DNA from: Gammaproteobacteria bacterium
GTDB lineage: Bacteria; Pseudomonadota; Gammaproteobacteria; Steroidobacterales; Steroidobacteraceae
Assembly (NCBI GenBank): GCA_016874555.1
Contig: VGTW01000001.1
Location: forward strand, 23,637 to 87,636
Length of the DNA: 64,000 nucleotides
Direction: 5' to 3'
Positions 1 through 8,889 of this stretch are shown here, in pieces (positions within the stretch are counted from its first letter, which is position 1; every line of letters begins with the position of its first letter). The translations under genes and the position numbers were made by a program. A model generated the notes under the pieces. It searched no databases. It saw only the letters and a program-made list of their open reading frames with translations, and had not been told where the DNA came from.

Positions 1-1
1 G

Positions 2-70
2 CCGTCTACCGTCTACTCCGGGCCGCATGGACCTGATATTCGCTATATGTTGCGCGTGAGCTTCAAGTGA
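2..70 (+). CDS. 3' end of an upstream gene, possibly an outer-membrane beta-barrel protein
   Basis: Only the last 22 codons are inside the window; the reading frame is open from the left edge to a TGA. The final residues, ending in IRYMLRVSFK, alternate polar and hydrophobic positions with aromatics, as in the last strand of TonB-dependent receptors. That is a weak inference from a very short fragment. The stop lies 10 bases before the next start, so it probably shares a transcript with the membrane protein gene that follows. Confidence 0.35.
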   Translation, partial: PSTVYSGPHGPDIRYMLRVSFK

Positions 71-80
71 GGAAACCAGG

Positions 81-863
81 ATGGACTATTTTATTGTCAG
101 ATCGTTCGATCACGTGGGCTATTACGAAACGCGCCTGGTGTTGTTGCTCATTGGTCTCGCGCTGGTGACGTATGCCGCCGTACGCAAGCGCGATTATCGT
201 TACGCCCTCGCCTTTGCCAGCGGCGTGGTGTTTCAGAGCTTGCTGGAATGGCTTCTGGCGGCGCTGGGCTTGCGCGGCAGGAATTACAGCCTGTCGCTTT
301 TGGGCGTAACGTTTTCCGCGACGTGGTCGATTGTCTGGCAGGGGCTGGCCGAAGGCGGCATCCTGAGTTTGATGGCGTTCTGGTTCGCTGACTTGTTTCA
401 TTTTTCCAAAGATCAGGCCGCCTTGCCGCGCCGCGCGTTTTACGCCGTGTGCGTCGTGATCGTCGTCCTGGCTGGCGCGGTAGGCGTCATGGCGCGCGGG
501 CTGCCCATCAGTTCGCCGCGTCCGATGTTTGCGCCGCTGCCGATGACCATCTCTGTCGTGACCATCGCGGTTTCGGCGCTGTTGATCTCCCTCAAGGGCT
601 GCACGGGTTGGCGCGCTCTCGGCTGGTTTTATCTGGGTCTGCTGGTTTATGTCGTGCTGACGTTTGAACCGCTGCATGTGCTGGGCGCGCGATACGTCGC
701 GGTGCGCACCGCCGAAGGCGGTTTCGCCGCCGCGCCGTGGTTGCCGCAAATCGGCCTGATGCTCTATTCCCATCTTTACGAAGTCGCGGGCGGGAAGATT
801 TATTACTTCGTTGTCCCGTATGTGCTGGGTCTGCTGAACAGTAAAGGAGGAAAACATGCCTGA
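81..863 (+). CDS. multi-pass membrane protein of unknown function
   Basis: A 260-residue protein with about six or seven hydrophobic segments, including stretches near residues 15-35, 40-60, 125-150 and 165-190, so it should sit in the inner membrane. I do not recognise a family and see no catalytic motif. The start is supported by a GAGGAA ribosome-binding sequence just upstream. Its end overlaps the next start by 8 bases, and a strong AAGGAGG lies in its last codons, pointing to translational coupling with the hydrolase. Like its two neighbours it has few TCGA words compared with the rest of the window. Confidence 0.7.
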   Translation: MDYFIVRSFDHVGYYETRLVLLLIGLALVTYAAVRKRDYRYALAFASGVVFQSLLEWLLAALGLRGRNYSLSLLGVTFSATWSIVWQGLAEGGILSLMAFWFADLFHFSKDQAALPRRAFYAVCVVIVVLAGAVGVMARGLPISSPRPMFAPLPMTISVVTIAVSALLISLKGCTGWRALGWFYLGLLVYVVLTFEPLHVLGARYVAVRTAEGGFAAAPWLPQIGLMLYSHLYEVAGGKIYYFVVPYVLGLLNSKGGKHA

Positions 864-1728
864 ATTCAGGTTTCAAAACTGGCGAATCAATTACGTCGAA
901 GCCGGGCAGGGCGAGCCGCTCGTCTTTTTGCACAACGGCGGTAACGATCATCAAATCTGGGAACATCAGCTTGCGCATTTTGCCGCGACACATCGCGTTA
1001 TCGCCACCGATCATCTGGGCTTTGGCGCATCCGACAAGCCGCGGGTTGAATTGACGTTGCCGCTGTATGGTGAAATGGTGGCGGCATTGGTGGACGAACT
1101 CGCGCTTGCGCCGGTCACGCTGATTGGCAATTGCATGGGCAGCGCGATGGCCTTTCATTACACGCTGCAACATCCTGACAAAGTAAGGCGATTGATCTTG
1201 TGCAACATTACATCGGAAAAGATTCTGCTGGCAGGGCCACTCGGCGCCGTGTATCAGCAATTCGCCGCCAGCAGGGAAGGCCGCGATGCTTACAGTGCGC
1301 AGGTCGAAGCAACAGGCTTGCCGCGTGAGGAAACCGACCGGCAATTGCGTTCGCAATACGGCGCAACGCCGCCCGACGATCCGGCGTTCAGCGATTACAT
1401 CTTTGCCTTGTGTAACAGTCCGGGACAACAACGTTCGCTGTTCAATGTACTCTCGAATTTCGATGATTACCGCACGCCGGATGCATTCATCCTGCCCGCC
1501 AACTTTCCACCAGCCTGCGTGATCTGGGGGCAGGAGAACTTCATTCTGCCAGCCACGGCGGGCGAAGAGTTCTGCACTCGGTTACAACCCGCGCGGCAGG
1601 AATTTCTGCCGGGTTGCGGGCATTTGCTGATGCGCGAAAAACCGGCAGAGGTGAATCAACTCATGGCCGCTTTTCTGGCAACTCCTGCCACCCAGGCTGC
1701 TGATATGACCAGCGGCCTGAAAGGATAG
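856..1728 (+). CDS. alpha/beta-fold hydrolase with a cysteine at the nucleophile elbow
   Basis: The 290-residue protein has the alpha/beta hydrolase layout: an HNGG oxyanion-type loop near residue 26, a DHLGFGASDKP strand-loop near 53, the nucleophile elbow IGNCMGS near 93, an acidic residue in the WGQENFI segment and a C-terminal GCGHLLM histidine. The elbow has Cys where most members have Ser. Some subgroups with the GNCMGS motif appear to use Cys, so it may still be active on an ester, lactone or halide; the substrate cannot be told. No signal peptide is seen, so it is probably cytoplasmic. It lies between a membrane protein and a secreted esterase in one operon. Confidence 0.85.
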   Translation: MPEFRFQNWRINYVEAGQGEPLVFLHNGGNDHQIWEHQLAHFAATHRVIATDHLGFGASDKPRVELTLPLYGEMVAALVDELALAPVTLIGNCMGSAMAFHYTLQHPDKVRRLILCNITSEKILLAGPLGAVYQQFAASREGRDAYSAQVEATGLPREETDRQLRSQYGATPPDDPAFSDYIFALCNSPGQQRSLFNVLSNFDDYRTPDAFILPANFPPACVIWGQENFILPATAGEEFCTRLQPARQEFLPGCGHLLMREKPAEVNQLMAAFLATPATQAADMTSGLKG

Positions 1729-1732
1729 CTCC

Positions 1733-2674
1733 ATGAAAAGTCATGTTTTGCGCCTATTGTCGCTGGGGCTTGGTTGTGCGCTTTATGGCCTGACGTTGCA
1801 GGCACAGCAAACTGCCGAGGTCACAGGCGAAATCGAATCCGGCGGAATAAAACGCACGTTCCTCTTACATCTGCCTGCGTCATCGCCGAAAGGAAAACCG
1901 CTGCCGCTGGTCATTGCGCTGCACGGTGGCGGTGGACAAGGCAAAGGCATTGTCAAACTGACGGGACTCAATGAACTCGCGGATCGGAACAACTTCATTG
2001 TCGTCTATCCCGACGGCATCGAGCGCAATTGGAACGATGGCCGTTCGACCGTGCGGCGCAGAGACGTAGACGACGTGAAATTCCTCGGCGAACTGATCGA
2101 GCATCTGGCGAAAACTTATGGCATTGACCGGCAGCGTGTGTATGCGACGGGTATCTCAAACGGCGGGATGATGAGCCTGCGTCTGGCCTGCGAGTTGTCC
2201 GACAAGATCGCCGCCATCGCCAGCATCGCGGCCAATCTGCCTGCCGAATTGCAGCCGCGCTGTCGCCCCGCACGACCGGTTTCTGTGCTGATGATTTCCG
2301 GCACGGCTGATCCGCTGATGCCGTTTGGTGGCGGCGACATCGGGACGATGGGGGGACGTGGGATGGGCGGCAAAGTGATTTCGGCACAGGAAACCGTCGC
2401 GTTCTGGGCCAAAGTAAATCGTACCGCAACGAAACCCGTCGTCACTGATTTGCCCGACGTTGATCCAAACGACGGCATGCGCGTGCGCCGCGAAGTATTC
2501 GGCAAGGGCGCGCTGAACAGCGAGGTCGTTTTCTACACGATCACCAACGGCGGGCATACGTGGCCGGGTGGATTTCAATATCTGGGCGAAGCGATCATCG
2601 GCAAAACGTCGCGCGAGCTGAACGCTTCCGCCACAATGGGGGAATTTTTCGCGCGGCACAAACGCACGTCATAA
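1733..2674 (+). CDS. secreted PHB depolymerase / feruloyl esterase-like enzyme (CE1, LpqC type)
   Basis: A 313-residue protein starting with a signal peptide ending near residue 25 (LYGLTLQAQ). The esterase core contains ALHGGGGQGK, the nucleophile motif TGISNGGMMS (GxSxG), an aspartate in SGTADPLMP and the histidine in NGGHTWPGG, the order expected for the Ser-Asp-His triad of the polyhydroxybutyrate depolymerase/feruloyl esterase family. It probably cleaves ester bonds in an extracellular polymer or plant-derived ester; the exact substrate is inferred only from the family. It starts 4 bases after the hydrolase stop and is the last gene of this operon. A hairpin follows 26 bases downstream. 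Confidence 0.85.
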   Translation: MKSHVLRLLSLGLGCALYGLTLQAQQTAEVTGEIESGGIKRTFLLHLPASSPKGKPLPLVIALHGGGGQGKGIVKLTGLNELADRNNFIVVYPDGIERNWNDGRSTVRRRDVDDVKFLGELIEHLAKTYGIDRQRVYATGISNGGMMSLRLACELSDKIAAIASIAANLPAELQPRCRPARPVSVLMISGTADPLMPFGGGDIGTMGGRGMGGKVISAQETVAFWAKVNRTATKPVVTDLPDVDPNDGMRVRREVFGKGALNSEVVFYTITNGGHTWPGGFQYLGEAIIGKTSRELNASATMGEFFARHKRTS

Positions 2675-2700
2675 CAGCACCCCGATTATGGGTAGATTGT

Positions 2701-2723
2701 GGGACAAGATGGCATCTTGTCCC
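2701..2723. repeat. perfect 11-bp inverted repeat with a single-base centre
   Basis: GGGACAAGATG is followed by one G and its exact reverse complement CATCTTGTCCC. It lies 26 bases after the esterase stop. There is no run of T after either arm, so it is not a standard intrinsic terminator. It could be a dispersed palindromic repeat or a transcription-attenuating cruciform. No second copy was seen in the window. Confidence 0.7.
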
Positions 2724-2741
2724 GTCAGGGACTAAACCAAT

Positions 2742-2815
2742 ATGCCAACCTGCTCTTCTCTTTCTCGTCGCCAAATGCTCGGCTTGACAAGCGGCGCATT
2801 GGGCGTGCACAAATT
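2742..2815 (+). pseudogene. 5' stump of a Tat-exported protein gene
   Basis: The short ORF opens with SLSRRQMLGLTSGALG, a twin-arginine signal-peptide pattern (RR followed by a hydrophobic stretch). After about 25 residues the reading becomes low-information. From about base 2820 the opposite strand matches the beta-CASP nuclease remnant instead. I read this as the start of a gene cut off at a recombination or assembly junction. The end coordinate is approximate. Confidence 0.35.
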
Positions 2816-2819
2816 GATA

Positions 2820-3860
2820 AAGAATTCGACCACCCTTGCACATCCTGCTGCCCGCAATGATGAAGGCGTGCGAACGCACACCGTTGATCTCATAACGATT
2901 GCAGCGCCTTCCGACTCAAGGTCGGATTCGGCAGCGTCGGCGTGGACTCGAAGTTCGCGCGCAGGCATCTAGCCTCTTCGTCGTAGCGGTAGGTGTGTAC
3001 CCAATAAACTTTGCTCGCTTCGATAGCCGTCGGACTGCCGGGAAGAATCTGTCAGCGCTGCAAGCCCCACTCCGCGAAATGTTGACCGACTAGATAAAGG
3101 ATTTCCTGACTACGACCGACGGCAAAGGCCGGCACCAGCACATTGGCGCCATCTTCGTCTGCGGTGCGAATCACCTCGCCGATCTCGGCGAGGGTATCGG
3201 CGCGGCAGCGAGGCAGGCGGTCACCGTAGGTGCTCTCCATGGGCACCAAATCCCGCGGATTCGAAACGATGGGCATAGAGCAAGGTCGGCGAGTCGTGTT
3301 GGCCAGGATCACCACTGAACACCACTCATTGGCTGATACCCGCTGTGCTGTACTCGAGCTCAATGCTGCTCAAGCCGGGAGTATGCAAGGCATCCCGTAC
3401 CTGCAAAAAATACTAGGTAGCGGCGCGTAGTGTGTGTCATAACGCACGATGCGCAGCAGCTTGAGCGTGCGCTCGATGTCATCGGCCGTGAACAAGGGTT
3501 CTTTCGGGAGCGTTCCGTCATGTTACGCTCGGCGCTGCACCTCGGGCTTGGCGAGATCGGTGGTTTCGTGCAGCAGCAGCGGTAACAGATCGCGCCACGC
3601 GGCGTTGGTGTAGATCGGACCGCGAAAGCTGCGCTTCACGAGCAGGGACAAACGCTCGCAGGTTGCGGCGCTGCGCCTCGCGCCCTCCCTGCACCATGCC
3701 ACAGTCGAGCAGCAAGACCCTTCCACCGACCCGCAATATGCAATATGTGGCAGGAGCCGGTGACCGCGTCTGCTGCACGGAAGAGGTCGATCTTCACACC
3801 GAACCTCGCGTAACGCCGACTTAGGGCGCCAACTTGGGTATATTCTGCCCACCCCTCAGA
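2820..3860 (-). pseudogene. broken beta-CASP metallo-beta-lactamase nuclease (RNase J/CPSF-like, COG1236 type)
   Basis: Read on the minus strand, recognisable blocks occur in family order but in different frames: DAVTGSCHILH (near 3780), RVLLLDCGMVQGG (near 3710), SFRGPIYTNAAWRDLL (near 3600), TADDIERTLKLLRIV (near 3470), ESTYGDRL and VPAFAVGRSQEIL (3230-3090), SPTAIEASKVYW (near 3020) and AFIIAGSRMCKGG (near 2850). Intact relatives act on RNA or DNA 3' ends. At least three frame changes are needed, plus an in-frame TGA at 3052-3054 where Trp is expected. The stretch that should hold the metal-binding HxHxDH motif, between the second and third blocks, appears deleted. It cannot encode an active enzyme and is cut at its 3' end near 2820. 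Confidence 0.8.
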
Positions 3861-3879
3861 TGTTAATCGGAGATCTGTC

Positions 3880-4353
3880 GTGATCAGCCTCAAAGTCAAT
3901 GGCGTCGAGCGCCAAATCGATGCCGACCCCGACATGCCTCTACTCTGGGCCGTGCGCGACCTGCTTAAGCTCACCGGGACCAAGTATGGCTGTGGCATCG
4001 CGCAATGTGGCGCCTGCACGGTTCATCTCGACGGGCAACCCGCGCGCTCCTGCGTTACGCCAGTTTCGGCCGTGGGCAGCGCGGAGATCCGTACGGTCGA
4101 AGGTCTCTCGGGCGAAGCGGCAACGCATCCAGTTCAACAGGCCTGGATCGAGCTCGACGTGGTGCAATGCGGCTACTGCCAGTCCGGGCAAGTCATGGCG
4201 GCGGCAGCCCTGATCGAGCAGAACCCCGCACCGACCGATGCCGATATCGACGCTGCGATGAACGGCAACATCTGTCGTTGCGGAACCTATCCGCGAATCC
4301 GCGCCGCCGTTAAGCGTGCCGCCGAAATCAAACGCGCTGCTACCGCGGCATGA
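3880..4353 (+). CDS. (2Fe-2S) subunit of a molybdenum hydroxylase (IorA type)
   Basis: At 157 residues this is the usual length of the small iron-sulfur subunit of isoquinoline 1-oxidoreductase-like enzymes in the xanthine oxidase family. The N-terminal ferredoxin-like domain has the plant-type cluster motif [10 protein letters not shown] near residues 40-50. The helical C-terminal domain has CGYCQSGQ near 100 and CRCG near 134, which bind the second cluster. It passes electrons from the molybdopterin subunit encoded next. The GTG start is chosen because CGGAG lies 7 bases upstream and the protein begins directly with the ferredoxin strand. Its stop overlaps the next start (ATGA). Confidence 0.95.
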   Translation: MISLKVNGVERQIDADPDMPLLWAVRDLLKLTGTKYGCGIAQCGACTVHLDGQPARSCVTPVSAVGSAEIRTVEGLSGEAATHPVQQAWIELDVVQCGYCQSGQVMAAAALIEQNPAPTDADIDAAMNGNICRCGTYPRIRAAVKRAAEIKRAATAA

Positions 4354-6518
4354 GCACCGACAGCAGCACCCCGGCGATCGGCCGCCGACATTTTTTGATT
4401 GGTGCCGGTGTGGTGGCGGGCGGGCTAGCGGCCGGTGCGCTGCTACGACCCTATCTCATCGGTGGCCACGGCAGCGCTGCGCCCAAAGAATTCAAGCCAC
4501 ATGCCTTCTTGCGCATCGCCGACGACGATACGGTGACCGTGATCATCGGAAAGAGCGAGATGGGCCAAGGCGTCTACACAGGGCTGCCGATGATCCTCGC
4601 CGAGGAACTCGATTTCGATCTGCAGCGCCTCAAAGTGGAAATCGCGCCGGTTGACCCAGTGTTCAATCATCCCTTCCTGCCTGCCCAGTTCACGGGTGGC
4701 AGCATGAGCACCAATACCACCTATGAATCTTTGCGCCATGTCGGCGCGACGGCGCGCAGTATGCTCATGACTGCAGCCGCAGCACGCTGGGGGGTCGATA
4801 TATCGACGCTGCGTACCGAGGTCGGCAAGGTCATCGATACCACGGGGCGCGAGCTGCGCTACGGCGAACTCGCCGAGTCGGCCTCAGCTCTACCGCTGCC
4901 TACCAAAGAAACCGTCCGTCTCAAAGATCCGAAAACCTTCAGCTATATCGGCAAACCGCAAAAGCGTCTTGACAGTCGGATCAAGGTCACGGGCGAGGCC
5001 GTGTTCGGAATCGATGTCGAATTGCCGGGGATGCTGATTGCAACCGTGGCCCGCGCACCCGTATTCGGCGCTAGCGTCAAATCGTTCGATGGCACCCGTG
5101 CACGCGGTGTTCCGGGCGTGGTCGAAATCAAGCAGGTGTCGAGTGGCGTCGCCGTGATCGCCAAGCACACCTGGGCGGCACTAAAAGGTCGCGAAGCACT
5201 GAGCGTCGAGTGGAATGACGCCGACGGCAAAAAACTTTCGACCGAAGCGCTGCGGCGTAGTTGGCAGGCACTCGCCGCAAAGCCCGGTATCGTCGGTCAA
5301 AATATCGGCGATGCCGCTAAGGTATTGGCGAGTGAATCGCAATGTATCGAGGTGGAATACGAGTTGCCTTATCTCGCGCACGCGTGCATGGAACCGATGA
5401 ACGCGACCGCTCTCGTCAAAGAAGATAGCTGTGATCTTTGGCTCGGCACCCAAAGCCAATCGCAAGATGCGCAATTCGTCGCAGCTGCGTTGGGTATCGA
5501 CCCCAAAAACGTTCGTGTGCACACCACTTTTCTCGGCGGTGGTTTCGGGCGTCGCGCTAGTGCAGATTCCGATTTCGCCGTCGAAGCGGCCCATGTGGCC
5601 AAAGGTATCGGCAAGCCGGTCAAGGTGTTTTGGACACGCGAAGACGACATGCGTCGGGGTTATTACCGACCGTACAGCATCAGCAAAGTCCGCGCAGCCA
5701 TTGGCGTCGACGGACTGCCCTCGGCATTTCATCAAGTGATCGTCGGCAAGCCAGTGCTCGCCAACACCGCCATGGGCAAGATGGCAGTGAGCAAGGAAGG
5801 TCTCGATCCCTCGTCGGTCGAGGGTACAGCAAATATGGCCTATCCCATCCCGAATCTTCGCGTCGAGGTCCACAACACCACTGAAGTCGTCCCCATTCTT
5901 TGGTGGCGTTCCGTAGGTCATTCGATCAACGGTTTCGTTGCCAATGGCGTGATCGACGAATTGGCGGCGCTGGCCAAACGCGACCCGTACGAATACCGAC
6001 AGGCGATGCTCGCCGGCAAGCCCCGTTATCGCGCCGTACTCGATGCGGCAGCGGAGCTTGCGGATTGGGGCCAGCCGCTACCCGCTGGCCGGCATCGTGG
6101 TATCGCGCTACAAGAAAGCTTCGGGAGTATCGTCGCGCAGGTGGCGGAAGTTTCGGTAACCGGCGGGAAAGTACGCGTGCATCGCGTCAGTTGTGCCGTC
6201 GATTGCGGTATTGCAGTTAACCCTGATCAAGTTGTTGCACAAATGGAAAGCGCCATCAACTACGGACTATGTGCCGTACTCGAGAGCGAGATCACGATCC
6301 GCGACGGTGTGGCCGTTCAGGGCAACTTCGACAGCTACCCCGTGCTGCGTATTGCCGCTGCGCCACAGATTGATGTGCGCATTGTGAACAGCGACGGACC
6401 GATAGGCGGCATTGGCGAGCCCGGTACGCCACCGATCGCACCCGCGGTCTGCGGAGCTATTTTTGCAGCGACCGGCAAAAGAATTCGCCGTCTGCCGCTC
6501 AGTGCCTCACTGAGCTGA
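4350..6518 (+). CDS. molybdopterin-binding subunit of an aldehyde/xanthine-type dehydrogenase (IorB type)
   Basis: A 722-residue large subunit translated from an ATGA overlap with the iron-sulfur gene. It begins with a twin-arginine signal ([10 protein letters not shown], residues 11-20), so the heterodimer is probably folded in the cytoplasm and exported, as is usual for IorB relatives. Family signatures include [12 protein letters not shown] near 65, [12 protein letters not shown] near 395 and the C-terminal GIGEPGTPP carrying the catalytic glutamate. It hydroxylates an aromatic N-heterocycle or aldehyde; the substrate cannot be told from sequence. No dedicated cofactor-maturation gene lies beside it. 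The 3' end overlaps the convergent amidohydrolase gene by 12 bases. Confidence 0.92.
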   Translation: MSTDSSTPAIGRRHFLIGAGVVAGGLAAGALLRPYLIGGHGSAAPKEFKPHAFLRIADDDTVTVIIGKSEMGQGVYTGLPMILAEELDFDLQRLKVEIAPVDPVFNHPFLPAQFTGGSMSTNTTYESLRHVGATARSMLMTAAAARWGVDISTLRTEVGKVIDTTGRELRYGELAESASALPLPTKETVRLKDPKTFSYIGKPQKRLDSRIKVTGEAVFGIDVELPGMLIATVARAPVFGASVKSFDGTRARGVPGVVEIKQVSSGVAVIAKHTWAALKGREALSVEWNDADGKKLSTEALRRSWQALAAKPGIVGQNIGDAAKVLASESQCIEVEYELPYLAHACMEPMNATALVKEDSCDLWLGTQSQSQDAQFVAAALGIDPKNVRVHTTFLGGGFGRRASADSDFAVEAAHVAKGIGKPVKVFWTREDDMRRGYYRPYSISKVRAAIGVDGLPSAFHQVIVGKPVLANTAMGKMAVSKEGLDPSSVEGTANMAYPIPNLRVEVHNTTEVVPILWWRSVGHSINGFVANGVIDELAALAKRDPYEYRQAMLAGKPRYRAVLDAAAELADWGQPLPAGRHRGIALQESFGSIVAQVAEVSVTGGKVRVHRVSCAVDCGIAVNPDQVVAQMESAINYGLCAVLESEITIRDGVAVQGNFDSYPVLRIAAAPQIDVRIVNSDGPIGGIGEPGTPPIAPAVCGAIFAATGKRIRRLPLSASLS

Positions 6519-7838
6519 GTCGCCCTCAAGGTAATCGAGCGCCAGATTGGCGAAAGTTCGGCTCGCCATCGGGATAGCCATCTCGTCCACGAAAAAGAGC
6601 GGCGAGTGGTTCGACGCCGCCGTCAACATGTTCTGGTCGCGCGGCGTAACCCCCACAAAGTAGAAAAAGCTCGGCACTTTTTGTCCGAAAAAGGCGAAAT
6701 CTTCGGCGCCCGTAACCAGCGGTACCGGCCGCACGTTAGCAGCTCCCGCTACACGTCGCAGCGACGGCAGCACGCGCTCGGTCAACGCCGGATCATTACG
6801 CACCACGGGATTACTGCCTGGGTCGAGCTCGAAACTGGCACTTGCGCCGTTCGCTGCAGCGATATTGACCACCATGCGCTCGATATTCTTGACAATCGAT
6901 TCGCGCTGCTGCGAATCGAAGGTGCGAATGGTACCCACCATTTCGACGTCATCGGGGATGATGTTGTGACGAATGCCGCCTTTGATGGCGCCGACAGTGA
7001 CAATCGCCGGATTCGCCGTGATATCCACCTGACGACTCACCACGGTCTGCAAAGCGTTGACGATCTGCGCTGAAACCACGATCGGATCGACGCCGCTCCA
7101 TGGCCGTGCACCATGGGTTTGCCGACCTTTGACGACGATGCGATACGAGTCGGAGCCCGCCATCAGCGGGCCACCGCGATAACCCACCATGCCGGACGGC
7201 ATGTTGGCAAAAACATGCAGGCCAAAGACCGCCTCGGGGCGATATTTTTCGAGTACCCCTTCTTTGATCATCAACGATGCCCCTCCCTCCTCACCCGCTG
7301 GCGCACCTTCTTCGGCGGGCTGGAAGAAAAACACCACCGAACCCGAGAGCTCGGTCTTGAGGCCAGCGAACGCTTCGGCAATGCCCATCAGTACCGAAGT
7401 GTGCACATCGTGACCGCAGGCATGCATCACGCCGACGGTCTCGTTGCGATAGGTGGTGGTGACGCGCGAGCGAAAGGGCAGCTCGTTCTGCTCGAGGACC
7501 GGGAGGCCGTCCATGTCGGCACGCAAAGCGATCGTCGGTCCAGGCTTACCGCCGCGCAGAACGCCGACCACACCGGTTTTGGCCACACCCGTCTGCACTT
7601 CCATGCCGAGCTTCTTCAGGTGCTCGGCCACGATCTTCGAGGTACGGAATTCGCGATTGGAGAGTTCGGGATTTTGATGGAAATCGCGACGCCAGTCGAT
7701 CACCTGCAACTCAAGTTTACTGATCGCGGCATTGAGTCGTGCGTGCAAATCTTGCGCTGCAGCTTCACCCACCGCGAAACTCAGGGCAGCGACCACACCA
7801 AAGAACAGAAATACTGGCAATTGCGATAGGCGCGTCAT
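6507..7838 (-). CDS. exported M20-family amidohydrolase (N-acyl amino acid/hippurate hydrolase type)
   Basis: The 443-residue protein has a signal peptide ending near residue 28 (SFAVGEAAAQD), then the M20D dinuclear metallopeptidase fold. Metal and catalytic motifs are ADMDGLPV (near 106), HACGHDVHTSVLMG (near 137), QPAEEGAP (near 173) and HVFAN (near 206). Family members release amino acids from N-acyl or N-benzoyl conjugates, here probably in the periplasm. The ATG has AGAGG 7 bases upstream. It begins only 10 bases after the WD40 gene stop, so it should be the third gene of the COG0523-WD40 transcript. Placement there suggests, but does not prove, a link to zinc supply. Confidence 0.88.
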   Translation of the reverse strand: MTRLSQLPVFLFFGVVAALSFAVGEAAAQDLHARLNAAISKLELQVIDWRRDFHQNPELSNREFRTSKIVAEHLKKLGMEVQTGVAKTGVVGVLRGGKPGPTIALRADMDGLPVLEQNELPFRSRVTTTYRNETVGVMHACGHDVHTSVLMGIAEAFAGLKTELSGSVVFFFQPAEEGAPAGEEGGASLMIKEGVLEKYRPEAVFGLHVFANMPSGMVGYRGGPLMAGSDSYRIVVKGRQTHGARPWSGVDPIVVSAQIVNALQTVVSRQVDITANPAIVTVGAIKGGIRHNIIPDDVEMVGTIRTFDSQQRESIVKNIERMVVNIAAANGASASFELDPGSNPVVRNDPALTERVLPSLRRVAGAANVRPVPLVTGAEDFAFFGQKVPSFFYFVGVTPRDQNMLTAASNHSPLFFVDEMAIPMASRTFANLALDYLEGDSAQ

Positions 7839-7848
7839 GGGAACCTCT

Positions 7849-8889
7849 TTAAAAAATGCGTACTAATTCGTAGATCGACAGTCGACCGTTACGCTCACCC
7901 GCTGCCACGAAGCGTCCGTCCGGCGACCAGCGCAAGCAAGTGGGCTCAGCCGCCGTCAGCTGTGCATCGAGCGCCGTGGTGGTCTTGCCCGGCAACCACA
8001 AAGATAATCGCCAATCGCGCCCACCCGTGACGAGATAGTTGCCGCCAGGCTGAAAAGCGAGACACTCGATACGGTCAGTGTGCCCCCGAAGTTGCAAAGG
8101 ACGCGAACCTTCCGGTCCCTTGTCGCCGAAATCCCAAAGCACGATCTGCTCGTGAGCGGCGGTGGCGAGATAACGCGAATCACCACTCCAACTCATGCCG
8201 TCAACTCGCCCTGGATAACCGCGCATCTGCGAATCACGCCCGGTGGACAAATACCAGAAATGTACCGTGCCGTCCTGCGTGCCGGTCGCCAGAAAACGGC
8301 TGCTGGGACTGAATGCTGCCGTCAGGCATGGCGCGGACCACTTGTAATGCCGCAACTGAAAGCGTGGCGGCTCAACCCGATGTACGACCAGACCGCCGTT
8401 CATGGCCGCTGCGAGGTCACGTCCGGGTTTGTCCCACCCCAGCGCCGTTACCGTCGATGCGAGCGGCGCGAATGTATGTTCGACCACCAGCGACGACGCC
8501 CACAAAGAAATCTGCTTGCCCGTAGCGGTAGCCAGTCGCCTACCATCGGGCGACCAAGCAAGCGCCGTCGTCCAGTTCATCGATGGTCGCTGTTGAGCAA
8601 CAAGAGCGCCCTCGGCATCAAATAGTGTGATCCGCGAATCTTGTCCGCTGCTCGCGAATGCGCTGCTACCGGGCCGCCAGGCCACGGCCAGCGTACCCAT
8701 TCCGTGCTGGCCGATTTCGCGCGCCCCGAGTGCAGACTCGCTGCGCTTGACCAAAAAAACTTTCCCCTCACCACCCGCCACAGCGAGCCGCATCGTATCC
8801 GTCGACCAAGCGATATCAACAATATAATCGTCGAGCTTGAGCTCGCCGCGCAGTACAAGGATCGCGTTCGGCGTTTTCACGCGAGACAC
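7849..8889 (-). CDS. WD40-repeat protein
   Basis: A 346-residue protein made of about seven WD40-type repeats. Typical units are LAWSPDGRRLATATG, AFSPSSRFLATGTQDG and LAFQPGGNYLVTGGRDW, each ending in a W or L plus turn. It should fold as a seven-bladed propeller used for protein binding. No signal peptide or enzyme domain is seen. Its start overlaps the end of the COG0523 gene by 13 bases, so it is translationally coupled to it. I recall WD40 genes beside Zur-linked COG0523 genes in other proteobacteria, so a scaffold role in zinc limitation is a reasonable inference. Confidence 0.88.
   Translation of the reverse strand: MSRVKTPNAILVLRGELKLDDYIVDIAWSTDTMRLAVAGGEGKVFLVKRSESALGAREIGQHGMGTLAVAWRPGSSAFASSGQDSRITLFDAEGALVAQQRPSMNWTTALAWSPDGRRLATATGKQISLWASSLVVEHTFAPLASTVTALGWDKPGRDLAAAMNGGLVVHRVEPPRFQLRHYKWSAPCLTAAFSPSSRFLATGTQDGTVHFWYLSTGRDSQMRGYPGRVDGMSWSGDSRYLATAAHEQIVLWDFGDKGPEGSRPLQLRGHTDRIECLAFQPGGNYLVTGGRDWRLSLWLPGKTTTALDAQLTAAEPTCLRWSPDGRFVAAGERNGRLSIYELVRIF

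Noticed and set aside
5181-5921. 246-codon minus-strand ORF inside the IorB gene
   Set aside because: Shadow of a conserved molybdopterin subunit; no independent start or motif.
8080-8625. 181-codon plus-strand ORF opposite the WD40 gene
   Set aside because: Frame shadow; the repeat pattern is on the minus strand.
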